From Streptomyces gobiensis (lineage in GTDB: Bacteria > Actinomycetota > Actinomycetes > Streptomycetales > Streptomycetaceae), in the NCBI RefSeq assembly GCF_021216675.1, contig NZ_CP086120.1, positions 3,408,501 to 3,472,500 of the forward strand: a DNA stretch of 64,000 nucleotides. Reading direction: 5' to 3'. Both the position numbers and the translations under genes were made by a program. Positions 27,376 to 36,248 of the stretch are shown one piece after another. The notes beneath the pieces were generated by a model that did no database searches, was not told the DNA's origin, and saw only the letters and a list, made by a program, of their open reading frames with translations. The number at the start of each line of letters is the position of its first letter. The first letter of the stretch is position 1.

Positions 27376-27767
27376 AGACCATCCTTAACATCATCTGGCT
27401 TGTACTGAGCGGCCTCTGGCTGTTCCTCGGCTATCTGCTGGCCGGAGTGCTCCTGTGCATCACCATCATCGGTATCCCGTTCGGTCTGGCAGCGTTCCGC
27501 ATCGGCGTATACGCCCTATGGCCCTTTGGCTATACGACCGTTGAGCGCCGGGACGCGGGCGCGCCATCCTGCGTCGGCAACGTCCTCTGGCTGGTGCTCG
27601 CCGGATGGTGGCTGGCGCTCAGTCACATCGTCACCGGCATCGCGCTCTGCGTGACGATCATCGGCATCCCCCTCGGTATCGCCAACTTCAAGATGATCCC
27701 GGTCTCCCTGATGCCCCTCGGCCGGGAGATCGTCCCGACCAGTTCCCCCGACGCGTACCGCTGGTAG
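27372..27767 (+). CDS. YccF domain membrane protein
   Basis: 131 aa with two copies of the YccF repeat: [20 protein letters not shown] then [17 protein letters not shown], and [20 protein letters not shown] then [16 protein letters not shown]. Four membrane helices. Role unknown in the family. Coupled to htpX by a GTGA overlap, so an envelope-related role is possible. Confidence 0.88.
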   Translation: MKTILNIIWLVLSGLWLFLGYLLAGVLLCITIIGIPFGLAAFRIGVYALWPFGYTTVERRDAGAPSCVGNVLWLVLAGWWLALSHIVTGIALCVTIIGIPLGIANFKMIPVSLMPLGREIVPTSSPDAYRW

Positions 27768-27966
27768 CGCCCCGTCTTCACGAACGGAATCAACGTCACT
27801 GCACCGGATGGCCGGACAACCGTCCGCTGTTGGCCGACGAGATCCGGCCGTAAGGACCCCCAGGCGTTTACGGTGGCGAAAGCAAGGTAGCGTCCCCGCT
27901 GCACTTGATAATACGTATCGCCGGGCTGGCAGCGACGCCATCCGGATACCGTGGGAAAGGGCCGAG

Positions 27967-29409
27967 ATGTCCCCGGACTCCATTGGCTTCGCGTTGCTCC
28001 TCCTGGGAGTGCTGCTGCTGGTGGCCAAGATCATCCGAGTGAAGTGGCGGCTGGCACAGAAGCTCTTCATCCCCAGCTCGATCATCGGTGGCGGCGTAGC
28101 GCTGCTGCTGGGCCCCGACATCCTCGGCCGGATCACCTCCGCCCTGGGCAGCGACCGGTTCGCCGAGGCCGGGCTCTTCAGCCCGGAGCTCCTTGACGTC
28201 TGGCGCACCCTGCCAGGCCTGCTGATCTCCATGGTCTTCGCCGGACTCTTCCTCGGCCACCGGCTCCCCAGCCTCCGGGAAGCGGGCCGGGTCGCCGGGC
28301 CGCAGCTCGCCTTCGGCATGACCCTGGCCAGCGGCCAGTACGTGGTCGGCATCCTGCTGGCGCTGCTGATCCTCGCCCCCGTCTTCGGGCTGCCGGTCTT
28401 CAGCGGCGCACTGATCGAGATCGGCTTTGAGGGCGGTCACGGCACCGCCGCCGGTATGGGCGACACCTTCGAGAAGTTCGGCTTCCCCGAAGGACAGGAC
28501 CTCGCACTCGGCCTGGCCACCGTGGGCATCCTCTCCGGCATCATCGTCGGAATCGTCCTCATCAACTGGGGCGTACGCACCGGCAAGACCGCCGAGCTCA
28601 AGAAGAACGCCACCCCTTCCGTCTCGGAACAGGCGGGCTTGGTGGAGAAGGAACGCCGCCGCTCCGCCGGCACCCTCACCGTCCACCCCTCCTCCATCGA
28701 ACCGCTGACGCTCCACTTCGGACTGCTCGCGGTCGCCGTCATCATCGGCTGGCTCATCCTGAGCTTCTTCAAGTGGCTCGAATCCGCCCTGTGGGCCGAC
28801 AGCTTCGAACTCTTCGCCCATGTGCCGCTGTTCCCCATCGCCATGATCGGCGGCATCCTGGTGCAGTTCGCCATCCAGGCCTTCGACCGGCACGAGATCG
28901 TCGACCAGCAGATGATCGAACGCCTCCAGGGCTTCTCTCTCGACATCCTGATCATCGCCGCGCTCGGCACCCTGTCCCTGCAGGCCATCGCGGACAACCT
29001 CGGCCCGTTCCTGCTTCTCGCCATCACCGGCCTGCTCTGGTCCATCGGCGCCTTTGTCTTCCTGGCCCGCCGGATGATGCCCGACTACTGGTTCGAGCGC
29101 GGCATCGGTGACATGGGCCAGTCCATGGGCGTCACCGCCACCGGCCTCATCCTGCTCCGCATCGCCGACCCCGAACTACGCACCCCCGCGTACCCGGCCT
29201 TCGGCTACAAACAGCTCGCCCTGGAGCCCTTCTTCGGCGGCGGCCTCGTCACCGCCGCGGCCATACCCGTCATGGCCAACTTCGGCGCGGGCTGGCTGCT
29301 CGCCGGAATGCTCACCCTCCTCATCGGCTCCCTGGCCGTAGGCCTGCTCCACTTCGGCCGCAAACCCGGCCCCAAGGAACCCACCACCGCCCCAGTCCCA
29401 GCCGACTAA
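27967..29409 (+). CDS. sodium/glutamate symporter family (GltS/ESS-type) protein
   Basis: 480 aa, about 12 helices. ATG at 27967 with AAAGGG about 10 bases upstream. Family features: FIPSSIIGGGVALLLGP near the N-terminus, FEGGHGTAAGMGDTFEKFGF around residue 155 (the GGHGT signature), and a second repeat, MGVTATGLILLRIADP, with FGGGLVTAAAIP near the end. GltS proteins import glutamate with sodium; the substrate here is inferred. An unusually long charged loop lies at about residues 215-240. Confidence 0.82.
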   Translation: MSPDSIGFALLLLGVLLLVAKIIRVKWRLAQKLFIPSSIIGGGVALLLGPDILGRITSALGSDRFAEAGLFSPELLDVWRTLPGLLISMVFAGLFLGHRLPSLREAGRVAGPQLAFGMTLASGQYVVGILLALLILAPVFGLPVFSGALIEIGFEGGHGTAAGMGDTFEKFGFPEGQDLALGLATVGILSGIIVGIVLINWGVRTGKTAELKKNATPSVSEQAGLVEKERRRSAGTLTVHPSSIEPLTLHFGLLAVAVIIGWLILSFFKWLESALWADSFELFAHVPLFPIAMIGGILVQFAIQAFDRHEIVDQQMIERLQGFSLDILIIAALGTLSLQAIADNLGPFLLLAITGLLWSIGAFVFLARRMMPDYWFERGIGDMGQSMGVTATGLILLRIADPELRTPAYPAFGYKQLALEPFFGGGLVTAAAIPVMANFGAGWLLAGMLTLLIGSLAVGLLHFGRKPGPKEPTTAPVPAD

Positions 29410-29435
29410 CCCCACGGGCGGGGCCAGGCTCTTCC

Positions 29436-29720
29436 CCAGACCCCTGCCCCTGTGTTGTGGGCACTCTCCCCCAGCTAACGCTGGGAGGTGCCCCCAGCCC
29501 CGCGAGGGGCTGTGGGTGGGCACAACCCGGCCACCGGCCCGCACCGGGCCAACCCCGGGGCCCCGGGGCGCGAGCCCCGGTTTCCGGGAAGGGGCGGGAT
29601 ACGGGGAAGCCCACCCACGGCACCCCGCAGCCGGGGCGAAGCCCCGCCGCGCGGCGGAGCCGCATATCGGTACAGCGGGGAAGGTGGGGGCACCTCCTGG
29701 GGGCACCTCCCAGCGGTAGC
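29436..29720. repeat. dispersed modular intergenic repeat, copy B
   Basis: Almost the same as copy A: GTTGTGGGCACTCTCCCCCA edge, the TAACGCTGGG hairpin, GGGCACAAC edge, CCGGCCCGCACCGGGCC, CGAGCCCCGGTTTCCGGGAA and GGCGGAGCCGCATATCGG. It ends with CTCCTGGGGGCACCTCCCAG hairpins shared with copy C. Confidence 0.88.
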
Positions 29721-29764
29721 TGGGGGAGGAAGGGGGCCGCCCGGCGGCCGAGGGACGGAGACAT

Positions 29765-29802
29765 CGAGGGCGGCGGCCGGGGTCTCCCGGCCGCCGCCCT
29801 CG
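29765..29802. terminator. 17-bp bidirectional terminator
   Basis: Perfect 17-bp stem CGAGGGCGGCGGCCGGG with a 4-base GTCT loop, between the convergent symporter and yajQ genes. Confidence 0.85.
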
Positions 29803-29834
29803 CTATCCCTGCCGGCGCAAGCCCAGCGCTTCCG

Positions 29835-30323
29835 TCAGCGGTAGTTCACAAACTGCAGGGCGAAGTCGAAGTCCTTCCCCTTCAGCAGTGCGATGACCTC
29901 CTGCAGGGCATCCCGGCTCTTGGCGCTGACCCGCAGTTCGTCGCCCTGCACCTGGGCCTTGACGCCCTTGGGGCCCTCATCGCGGATGATCTTTGCCACC
30001 TTCTTGGCGTCTTCCTGGGAGATGCCCTCCTTCAGCGAGGAGATGATCTTGTATTCCTTGCCGGAGGCCTGCGGCTCGCCGGAGTCCAGCGCCTTCAGCG
30101 AGATCCCGCGCTTCACCAGCTTGGACTGGAAGATGTCGAGGACCGCCTTGGCCCGCTCCTCCGCGTTGGCGCGGATCTCGATCTTCTCGCCCGACCAGGC
30201 GATGGAGGCACCCACGCCCTTGAAGTCGTAGCGCTGTGAGACCTCCTTGGCGGCCTGGTTGAGGGCGTTGTCGACCTCCTGCCGCTCGACCTTCGAGACA
30301 ATGTCGAAACTGGAGTCGGCCAT
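29835..30323 (-). CDS. yajQ: YajQ family nucleotide-binding protein
   Basis: 162 aa, the full family length. Begins [12 protein letters not shown] with [20 protein letters not shown], and contains [14 protein letters not shown] and [16 protein letters not shown] segments; ends [10 protein letters not shown]. YajQ proteins bind c-di-GMP in some bacteria and act as effectors; actinobacterial function is less clear. Divergent from tRNA-Tyr. Confidence 0.93.
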   Translation of the reverse strand: MADSSFDIVSKVERQEVDNALNQAAKEVSQRYDFKGVGASIAWSGEKIEIRANAEERAKAVLDIFQSKLVKRGISLKALDSGEPQASGKEYKIISSLKEGISQEDAKKVAKIIRDEGPKGVKAQVQGDELRVSAKSRDALQEVIALLKGKDFDFALQFVNYR

Positions 30324-30508
30324 CGTGAGTTGGCTCCTCGTGCGTAGATGTGTCTGGGAAGACGGTCCGCCGCCCCTGGCGGTCCGCGCACGTCAGCCTA
30401 GTCGCGCGGCCATGGATTCACCCCCGATGAACCGAGTGGCGAAGCACCCCCTGTCATCGGGTATGGTTTACACCGTTGCCCGGAGCGCGGCTCCGCGCAG
30501 CAAACCCA

Positions 30509-30590
30509 GGCGGTGTGTCCGAGCGGCCAAAGGAAGCAGACTGTAAATCTGCCGGCTCAGCCTTCCCAGGTTCGAATCCTGGCGCCGCCA
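30509..30590 (+). tRNA. tRNA-Tyr (GUA)
   Basis: 82 nt type II tRNA with a long variable arm. Acceptor GGCGGTG pairs with CGCCGCC. Anticodon GTA at 30543-30545 in the CTGTAAA loop, T-arm GGTTCGAATCC, discriminator A. CCA is not encoded. Confidence 0.95.
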
Positions 30591-30596
30591 CATTAA

Positions 30597-30633
30597 AACG
30601 ACCTCTGACCAGCATGTTTGGTCGGGGGTCGTT
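30597..30633 (+). terminator. terminator after tRNA-Tyr
   Basis: 14-base arms (AACGACCTCTGACC / GGTCGGGGGTCGTT, two mismatches), 9-base loop, then CTCGTTTG. Begins six bases after the tRNA. Confidence 0.8.
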
Positions 30634-30838
30634 CTCGTTTGTCCCCCTTCTTCGCACGCTTGCGCCTACCGATTCTGCCGGGCGTTCCGCCCTGAGCCAG
30701 CCGAGTCGGCTCCCGAAGGAGGCCGGTCGCGCTACTGGTCCAGCCGGGGCCGGTCCCCGCCGAACGGTGTCCTCGTCCCCGGTAGGCCGGGCGAGGGATG
30801 GGGCCGACCGGGCGGCCAGCGCCCGGCCTGATGGGTGG

Positions 30839-31372
30839 CTACCTGAGCATGCCGAACAGCGCACTGCCCGGCGCGTCCGGGTCCTCGCTGGTGAGCTGGG
30901 TCAGCCAGGCATCCCAGTACTCCTCGAAGTCGATGCGGCCGTCGCCGTCCTGGTCGAGCCGGTCGAATCCGCGCTGAGCCTCCTCGCGCGATGCTCCGAG
31001 CTGCTGGACCGTCTGCACCAGCTCGTCCCGGGTGATGGAGCCGTCCCCGTCCGCGTCGACAGCCGAGAACTCGGCCTGGATGGCCGGGCGGAAGGTACGC
31101 TCGATCAGCCGGTCGTCCTGGGCCCGGCTTTCCATGGCCCGGTGGAACTCCTCGCGGCTGATGCGCCCGTCACGGTCGGTGTCGACCTCGTCCGCCAGGG
31201 CGTCCCAGACCTTCCGGTACTCCCATTCGACGACGTCGGTGTCCCGCGCCGCCGCGGTGACGATGTTGCGGGCGAGTCTTTCCAGGTCGTTCCTTTCGAT
31301 GACGCCATTGCCATCGGCATCGATAGTGTCGAACATCCTGTCGTATCTGCGCCCAAGGAGGCCAGAGGCCAT
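30839..31372 (-). CDS. EF-hand calcium-binding protein (calmodulin-like)
   Basis: 177 aa from the ATG at 31372. Four EF-hand loops: DADGNGVIERND (about 17-28), DTDRDGRISREE (about 64-75), DADGDGSITRDE (about 107-118) and DQDGDGRIDFEE (about 142-153). The first loop ends in Asp instead of Glu; the others are canonical. The layout matches calerythrin-type proteins of actinomycetes, soluble calcium buffers or sensors. The open frame continues 128 codons upstream but that part is not protein-like. Confidence 0.92.
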   Translation of the reverse strand: MASGLLGRRYDRMFDTIDADGNGVIERNDLERLARNIVTAAARDTDVVEWEYRKVWDALADEVDTDRDGRISREEFHRAMESRAQDDRLIERTFRPAIQAEFSAVDADGDGSITRDELVQTVQQLGASREEAQRGFDRLDQDGDGRIDFEEYWDAWLTQLTSEDPDAPGSALFGMLR

Positions 31373-31941
31373 AGCGGTGACCTTTCTCGTTGTAACGGGG
31401 ATCGAGTCCCAGGCTTCCGCCCGGAACAGAAATACCAACAGGCTGAGGGCGTATTGCCGGACCAGGAGTGGAATCACCCGTCTGCCGCTGCCATTAACCT
31501 GCGGTCGGCATGCACAGGTCGGCGTGCCGTTCGGTCCAGCCCATGCCGTCCCGGGGCGACTACCGGGCGCGCACCCGCGTTCCAGGACCCGTGGCCCTGC
31601 GGAGGGCCGACCAGCTCCCTTCCGTACCCGCACGTGACCGCGAGGCCCGCCCCGAATAACCGCACCGTAGACGGAGTGGCCGTTGACCCTGGCGCGGCGT
31701 AGTCGCGGGTGGCGAAGCCTGGCGGTTGGGCTCACTCTCGGTGTGGTCTTCGTCACAGCATTCGAGAGGTTGCCTGTTCGAGGGCCTGTGATGGAGGGAG
31801 CGGTGCGTTCCTTTCGTAACTAAACGGCTACCTCTTAACTCCAGAGGGTGTTCGCTGCGGTGATACGGGTGGGACCGAGAGTTCCGCCCTCGTCCGCGAC
31901 GGTGCGGTTGAGGTAAGAGATCACCCCCGAAAGGAGGGCCC
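31373..31941. other. 570-base intergenic region between divergent genes
   Basis: Upstream of both the EF-hand gene (minus) and the sigma-factor unit (plus). No convincing gene. A relatively AT-rich stretch (about 31740-31860, GTAACTAAACGGCTACCTC) may hold the promoter of the sigma unit; I cannot pick -35 and -10 boxes with confidence. Confidence 0.4.
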
Positions 31942-32166
31942 GTGGGGCACTCATGGCCCTGGTACGCGCTGGCAATGGTCGGTGCGTACCAGCTGACCGC
32001 GGCTGTGCTCGGCGCTGTCGTACGGTGCGCCGTACGCGGCGCCGCACAGGCCGGAGCGGTATGTCGTTGCCGTTCCGCCGCCCGCACCAGCGCGGTTCTT
32101 GTCATGTATCACCCGCAGCCCGAAGCGGCTCCCAACGGCCCGTCCGGATCGAGGGAGATCCGGTGA
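31942..32166 (+). CDS. small hydrophobic protein coupled to sigma factor
   Basis: 74 aa from a GTG at 31942 with a very strong GAAAGGAGGG site 3-4 bases before it. N-terminus is hydrophobic (WPWYALAMVGAYQLTAAVLGAVV), suggesting a single membrane helix; the rest is basic and Ala-rich. The stop overlaps the GTG of the sigma gene (GTGA), so the two are translationally coupled. It could be a membrane partner of the sigma factor; no anti-sigma domain is recognised. Confidence 0.6.
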   Translation: MGHSWPWYALAMVGAYQLTAAVLGAVVRCAVRGAAQAGAVCRCRSAARTSAVLVMYHPQPEAAPNGPSGSREIR

Positions 32167-32708
32167 CCGAGCCGTCCGAACCAGAGCTGAGCAGGCCGGC
32201 TGAACTGCCTGCTGATTTCAGCGCGTTCTTTGAGCAGAAGCAGAAGACGTTTCTGGCCCAGGCCTGTTCACGGCTGCGCTCGTACCACGATGCGGAGGAG
32301 GCGGTACTGGAGGCCGGGCTCCGCATCTACTCCAAGTGGGAGCGCATCCTCGCCGCTGAGAACCCGGAGGCCTTGATGCAGAAGATTCTGCACGGAGTCA
32401 TCGTCGACCACTGGCGGCGGATGGCGAAGCGCCGCATGCGGGAGTGTCCGCTCGACGGTGTGACGGGCAGCGTGCAGCTTCTGGAGCTGCGCAGTCACGA
32501 CAAGCTGGACCGGGCACTGGAAGCGCTGGAAGTGGTGGCGCCCATGCAGGCCCAGTGCGTACGGCTGCACCACATAGTCGACCTTCCCTATGAGGAGGTC
32601 GCCAGGCGCTTGAACATAAGCCTCAGCGCCGCCAAGACCAATGCGCACTTGGGGCGACAGCGTCTGAAGGAAATCATGAGCCCGGCTGATGGGGGAGAGG
32701 GAGCGTGA
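32163..32708 (+). CDS. sigma-70 family (ECF-like) RNA polymerase sigma factor
   Basis: 181 aa from a GTG at 32163 after GAGGGAG. Region 2 spans about 17-85 (FLAQACSRLRSYHDAEEAVLEAGLRIY, with HDAEE in place of the usual D-A-E-D). Region 4 spans about 120-170 (VAPMQAQCVRLHHIVDLPYEEVARRLNISLSAAKTNAHLGRQRL), a clear helix-turn-helix. Short, with only regions 2 and 4. Middle gene of a three-gene coupled unit; no recognisable anti-sigma factor. Confidence 0.9.
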   Translation: MTEPSEPELSRPAELPADFSAFFEQKQKTFLAQACSRLRSYHDAEEAVLEAGLRIYSKWERILAAENPEALMQKILHGVIVDHWRRMAKRRMRECPLDGVTGSVQLLELRSHDKLDRALEALEVVAPMQAQCVRLHHIVDLPYEEVARRLNISLSAAKTNAHLGRQRLKEIMSPADGGEGA

Positions 32709-33436
32709 TGGTGGAAGACCTCTTGAAGGCGGAAGCCGCTGCGGTGCAACGGCAATTGGCCGACCACGACCCCGCCGCGTTTATGCGGAAGCTCGCGCGG
32801 CGCATCGCTGAGGCATCCGAGGCCTCTGACGCGTCTGACGCGTCTGGGGCATCCGAGAGGGCCGAGTCCGGTACGGGGGCGGGGGCCCCGGCCGCCGACC
32901 GGGCAGTACGTGGCAGCCGGGCGCCAGCTCCCGTACGTCCGCTGGCCCGGCGGCATACCCACCGGCGCAGGCCGGTCCCCATTGTGCGGGCCGATCCCTC
33001 CTGTGCCCCGGATGCCCTGACAGCCGAGCTCCGCCAGCTGTGTGACACCGTGCTGCGCTCCAACGAGATCCACACGCTGGCCGATTTCGCAGCTGACTAC
33101 GACGCCGCGGGGGCTCGTACCTTCGGCTGTCTGCTGTACTCCCTCGGCAGGGACGAAAGCGCCCTGTACTGGTGGAGGTTCGCGGCCGGTGCCGAGGACG
33201 AACTGGCAGCGCACCTCTTGGCGGTGCACCATGCCGCGGTCGGCTTCCAGCCCGACGCCCGGCTGTGGCGCACGGTGGCGCGGATGCTGGGCTTCTCCGT
33301 TGACCGGCACCTGCCCCAGCCCGTCCGCAGCGCGGCGGAGTTGGCGCAGGGGTTCGCCCGTACGGTGACGCATGGATCGACGCTGGAGCGCTTCCTCAAG
33401 CTGCCCCATCTGCCGGGCGAGCTCGTCGCCGGGTGA
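32705..33436 (+). CDS. hypothetical protein of sigma-factor unit
   Basis: 243 aa starting GTG 32705 (or ATG 32708), overlapping the sigma stop. Residues 35-95 are a low-complexity Ser/Ala/Glu/Asp segment with repeated EASDASDAS units, then an Arg-rich stretch. Residues about 100-240 are a helical globular part with TFGCLLYSLGRDESALYWWRFAAGAEDELAAHLLAVHHA, resembling a tetratricopeptide-like helical pair. No membrane segment and no zinc anti-sigma motif. Likely works with the sigma factor; mode unknown. Confidence 0.7.
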   Translation: MMVEDLLKAEAAAVQRQLADHDPAAFMRKLARRIAEASEASDASDASGASERAESGTGAGAPAADRAVRGSRAPAPVRPLARRHTHRRRPVPIVRADPSCAPDALTAELRQLCDTVLRSNEIHTLADFAADYDAAGARTFGCLLYSLGRDESALYWWRFAAGAEDELAAHLLAVHHAAVGFQPDARLWRTVARMLGFSVDRHLPQPVRSAAELAQGFARTVTHGSTLERFLKLPHLPGELVAG

Positions 33437-33455
33437 GGAGAGGCGTTTTCAGGCG

Positions 33456-34115
33456 TCAGCCGATGGCTGATGCGACCGCTGCCGGGATGGGGTCGTCGCC
33501 GTTCACCAGCTCCAGGGTGCGATCCGCTGTGCGGGGCTCGTCGAGGAGGGCCACCAGGACCGCGGCGACATCGTCGCGGGTGACCTCGTGGTGGCCCGTC
33601 GACTCGCCGAGGCGGACCCGCCCGGTGCCGGGGGAGTCGGTCAGCCGTCCGGGGCGCAGGATCGTCCAGTCCAGGTCGGTACGGGCCCGAATGGCGGCGT
33701 CCGCGGCGCCCTTGGCGCGTAGATAGGCGGCGAAGACCGCGTCCATATCGGTGGGCGGCTCATCGTCGACGCGCATCGCGGAGACCACGATCAGCCGTCG
33801 TACCCCCGCCCGTGCGGTGGCTTCGGCGAAGAGCTCGGCCGCCGCGCGGTCCACGGTGTCCTTACGGGCCGCGCCGCTGCCCGGCCCCGCGCCCGCCGCG
33901 AAGACCGTCGCGTCCGCGCCCGTCAGCCGCTCCGCGACCTCCTCCACGGAGGCCGACTCCAGATCGCAGACGACCGGTTCGGCTCCCGTGGCGCGTACCT
34001 CAGCCGCCTTCTCCGGGCGTCGGATCAGCCCCGTGACCTCATCCCCGCGCCCGGCGAGCAACCGCTCCAGCCGCAGCGCGATCTTGCCGTTTCCACCAGC
34101 GATAACTGTGCGCAT
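33456..34115 (-). CDS. NAD(P)-binding (atypical SDR) oxidoreductase
   Basis: 219 aa from the ATG at 34115 (GTG at 34121 is possible). N-terminal TVIAGGNGKIALRLERLL is a GxxGxxG-like Rossmann motif with GNGKIA; then CDLESASVEEVAERL and VFAAGAGPGSG. The later segment LDWTILRPGRLTD is typical of NAD(P)H-binding (NmrA/SDR_a5) proteins. No Tyr-x-x-x-Lys catalytic pair is seen, so the activity is uncertain. Convergent with the sigma unit, 19 bases apart. Confidence 0.85.
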   Translation of the reverse strand: MRTVIAGGNGKIALRLERLLAGRGDEVTGLIRRPEKAAEVRATGAEPVVCDLESASVEEVAERLTGADATVFAAGAGPGSGAARKDTVDRAAAELFAEATARAGVRRLIVVSAMRVDDEPPTDMDAVFAAYLRAKGAADAAIRARTDLDWTILRPGRLTDSPGTGRVRLGESTGHHEVTRDDVAAVLVALLDEPRTADRTLELVNGDDPIPAAVASAIG

Positions 34116-34140
34116 GGGCACGACCGTAACGAAGTACCTC

Positions 34141-35505
34141 CTACCCCTGCGCCTGCCGGGGCAGCCCCGGCCCCGTCACGCTCGAAGCATCCCTGCCGTC
34201 CCTCCCGTCCATGCCGCCCCCGCCCTCCCCACCCTCCCCGGTGTCGCAGAACTCCCGTACCGCGCTCGTCCGTGCCACCACCCGGCCACGGTGCAGCACC
34301 ACCCGGCTGTACCCCAGCGACAGCACCCCCGGCACCGTCTGCCCGCGTACCGCCAGCAGCTCCGCCGGGAAACCGGCCTCCACCCGTACCTCCGGCAGCC
34401 CCATCGCCGCCCGGGCCCGGGTGCTCACCGCCTCATAGGCGGCCTGCGGAGCCGCCTCACCCAGCGACGCCAGCAGATACGCGGCCTCCAGCGGATCGCC
34501 CCGCCCGACCGGGTTCGCCACGTCCCGCAGCGCACCGCTGCCCGCCGCGACCTGCACACCCGCCGCACGCAGCAGCCGCACCGGTACCGTCCGTACGGGC
34601 ACCCGTCGGCCCCCCAGGGAGCAGCCGCCCTGCGGCAGGGCGACCACGGTGACCCCGGCGGCCGCGAGCTGGTCCGCGGCCTGGGCGGCCGCCTCCCGGG
34701 GCAGCCGCCCCAGGCCGCCGCACGGTCCGATGGTGAGGCCGGGCCGCAGGCCGCGTGCCATGGCGGTGAGCCGGGCCAGCCGGGCCGGGTCGCCCCCGTC
34801 CGTATGCAGATCGACGGCGCAGCCGTGCTCCGCGGCGACCTCCAGGACGGCTTCCGTATAGGCGACCGGGTCGGGGTCCAGATCGGGGCAGCCGCCAACG
34901 GCGTTCGCGCCCATCTTCACCGCGTCGCGCAGCATCGCCAGCCCTTCGGCGCCGGCCGCGCCGGTCAGCAGCCGGGGTACCGCGACGGTGGTCAGCTCGA
35001 TCAGGCCGCGCAGCGCGCGCCGCGCCTGGAGTACGGCCTCCAGGGACCGCAGTCCACTGGTACCGCCGATCCGGACGTGGCTGCGGGACGCGGTGGCGCC
35101 ATGGCCGAGCTGGAGCAGGGCGGCCTCGGTGGTGCGCCGCTGGACATCGAGCTGCCCGCCCGGGGGCGCGCCCCCGGCGTCGCCGATCTCGTCGCCGGTC
35201 TCGTCGGTGAGCGCGGTGTCGTGGTGCCCGTGCGGCTCGGCGGGGGCGGGGAGCAGCAGATAGCCGGTCAGGTCGACGCGTGTGCCGTCGGGCCGTGGGG
35301 TGGTGGGGGCCAGGCTGCCCGCGGTGCCGACCGCCTCGATCCGGCCGTCCACGACCCGTACGTCCACGGTGCGGCCGTCCATGAGCCGGGCGCCGCACAG
35401 GATGAGCGTGCTGCCCCCGGCGGCCGCGGCCCCCGGCTGGTCCTGCTGGTCCGGGTGGTCCTGCTGGTCCGGGTGGTTCGGCTCCTGCGGTTGGCTGTCC
35501 GGCAT
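34141..35505 (-). CDS. amidohydrolase-family protein (cytosine-deaminase-like) with missing catalytic residues
   Basis: 454 aa. Residues 1-30 are a Gln/Asp/Pro low-complexity leader. The fold is that of cytosine-deaminase-type amidohydrolases, with PHGHHD (H92, H94) and VDLHTDGGD (H234) in the expected places. By comparison with the CodA pattern, the Glu after the second His site is Gly (G237), the next His site reads IGPCGGL (P261), and the metal-site Asp reads AAGSGALRD (G324). Three of the key residues are thus replaced. It could be a pseudoenzyme or have a changed chemistry. Minus strand, convergent with nothing nearby; the upstream gap holds a tRNA promoter on the other strand. Confidence 0.8.
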   Translation of the reverse strand: MPDSQPQEPNHPDQQDHPDQQDQPGAAAAGGSTLILCGARLMDGRTVDVRVVDGRIEAVGTAGSLAPTTPRPDGTRVDLTGYLLLPAPAEPHGHHDTALTDETGDEIGDAGGAPPGGQLDVQRRTTEAALLQLGHGATASRSHVRIGGTSGLRSLEAVLQARRALRGLIELTTVAVPRLLTGAAGAEGLAMLRDAVKMGANAVGGCPDLDPDPVAYTEAVLEVAAEHGCAVDLHTDGGDPARLARLTAMARGLRPGLTIGPCGGLGRLPREAAAQAADQLAAAGVTVVALPQGGCSLGGRRVPVRTVPVRLLRAAGVQVAAGSGALRDVANPVGRGDPLEAAYLLASLGEAAPQAAYEAVSTRARAAMGLPEVRVEAGFPAELLAVRGQTVPGVLSLGYSRVVLHRGRVVARTSAVREFCDTGEGGEGGGGMDGRDGRDASSVTGPGLPRQAQG

Positions 35506-35658
35506 CGGGCTCCCACGGTCCAGTGAATGGTCAAGATCACGGAGTGTGGGTCGAGCGTAGGACGCGGGCGTCCCGCCGTGGCGGAGGCGGGAAATAGTCG
35601 TACTGGTGTGGTGTGCGAGAGACGTGGGAAGGACGTCGGAAGGAGGTGAGATACGGAT

Positions 35659-35687
35659 TTCACCTTCGGCGGTCGAGCGTGTAATGT
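35659..35687 (+). promoter_or_regulatory. promoter of tRNA-Thr
   Basis: TTCACC (35659-35664) and TAATGT (35682-35687) with a 17-base spacer, ending 11 bases before the tRNA. A housekeeping-type promoter; boxes chosen by eye. Confidence 0.55.
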
Positions 35688-35698
35688 CTTCATCGCTC

Positions 35699-35771
35699 GC
35701 CCCAATAGCTCAGTCGGCAGAGCGTCTCCATGGTAAGGAGAAGGTCAACGGTTCGATTCCGTTTTGGGGCT
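35699..35771 (+). tRNA. tRNA-Thr (GGU)
   Basis: 73 nt. Acceptor GCCCCAA / TTGGGGC, D-arm GCTCAGTCGGCAGAGC, anticodon GGT at 35732-35734, T-loop TTCGATT, discriminator T. No encoded CCA. Confidence 0.95.
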
Positions 35772-35820
35772 CTGGTGTGTGAGGTCGTCCACCCGGTGGG
35801 TGGAGGGCCGCTCACATCGT

Positions 35821-35893
35821 GGCGGCGTAGCTCAGTCGGTAGAGCAAACGGCTCATAATCGTTGTGTCACCGGTTCAAGTCCGGTCGCCGCTA
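35821..35893 (+). tRNA. tRNA-Met (CAU), elongator type
   Basis: 73 nt. Acceptor GGCGGCG with CGCCGCT (G-U at the first pair), anticodon CAT at 35854-35856, T-arm CCGGTTCAAGTCCGG. No initiator-type triple G-C pairs in the anticodon stem, so it reads as elongator Met. 49 bases after tRNA-Thr and 93 before rpmG, probably one transcript. Confidence 0.93.
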
Positions 35894-35985
35894 CTCACTT
35901 TCAGTAGCCGATTGTGGGGTCGGTCCTCCGATCGGCTACTCTTTCTGCGTTAAACCCCGACCATCGTCCGTCAAGGAGCACTCAC

Positions 35986-36150
35986 GTGGCTGCCACAGAC
36001 GTCCGCCCAAAGATCACGCTGGCCTGCGTGGAGTGCAAGGAGCGGAACTACATCACCAAGAAGAACCGGCGTAACAACCCGGATCGGATTGAGATGAAGA
36101 AGCACTGCCCGCGCTGCAACGCGCACACAGCGCACCGCGAGACGCGATAA
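35986..36150 (+). CDS. rpmG: 50S ribosomal protein L33 (zinc-type)
   Basis: 54 aa from a GTG at 35986 with AAGGAG 7 bases upstream. Contains both zinc-ribbon CxxC pairs ([10 protein letters not shown] and HCPRCNAHT), so this is the zinc-containing form. Streptomyces carry more than one L33 and swap them according to zinc supply. Located as in mycobacteria, next to MaoC-type genes and upstream of tRNA-Trp-secE-nusG. Confidence 0.95.
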   Translation: MAATDVRPKITLACVECKERNYITKKNRRNNPDRIEMKKHCPRCNAHTAHRETR

Positions 36151-36165
36151 CACCAGGCTCGTCCC

Positions 36166-36196
36166 AGAGGCCGTACCCCACCCGGGGGCGGCCTCT
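36166..36196 (+). terminator. terminator after rpmG
   Basis: Stem AGAGGCCG / CGGCCTCT extended inside by CCCC / GGGG, followed by TGGCG; 15 bases after the stop. Confidence 0.7.
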
Positions 36197-36248
36197 TGGC
36201 GTTCCACAGCCTTCCTTACTGGCTCTAGAGCAGGAGGTAGCGGGCCCC

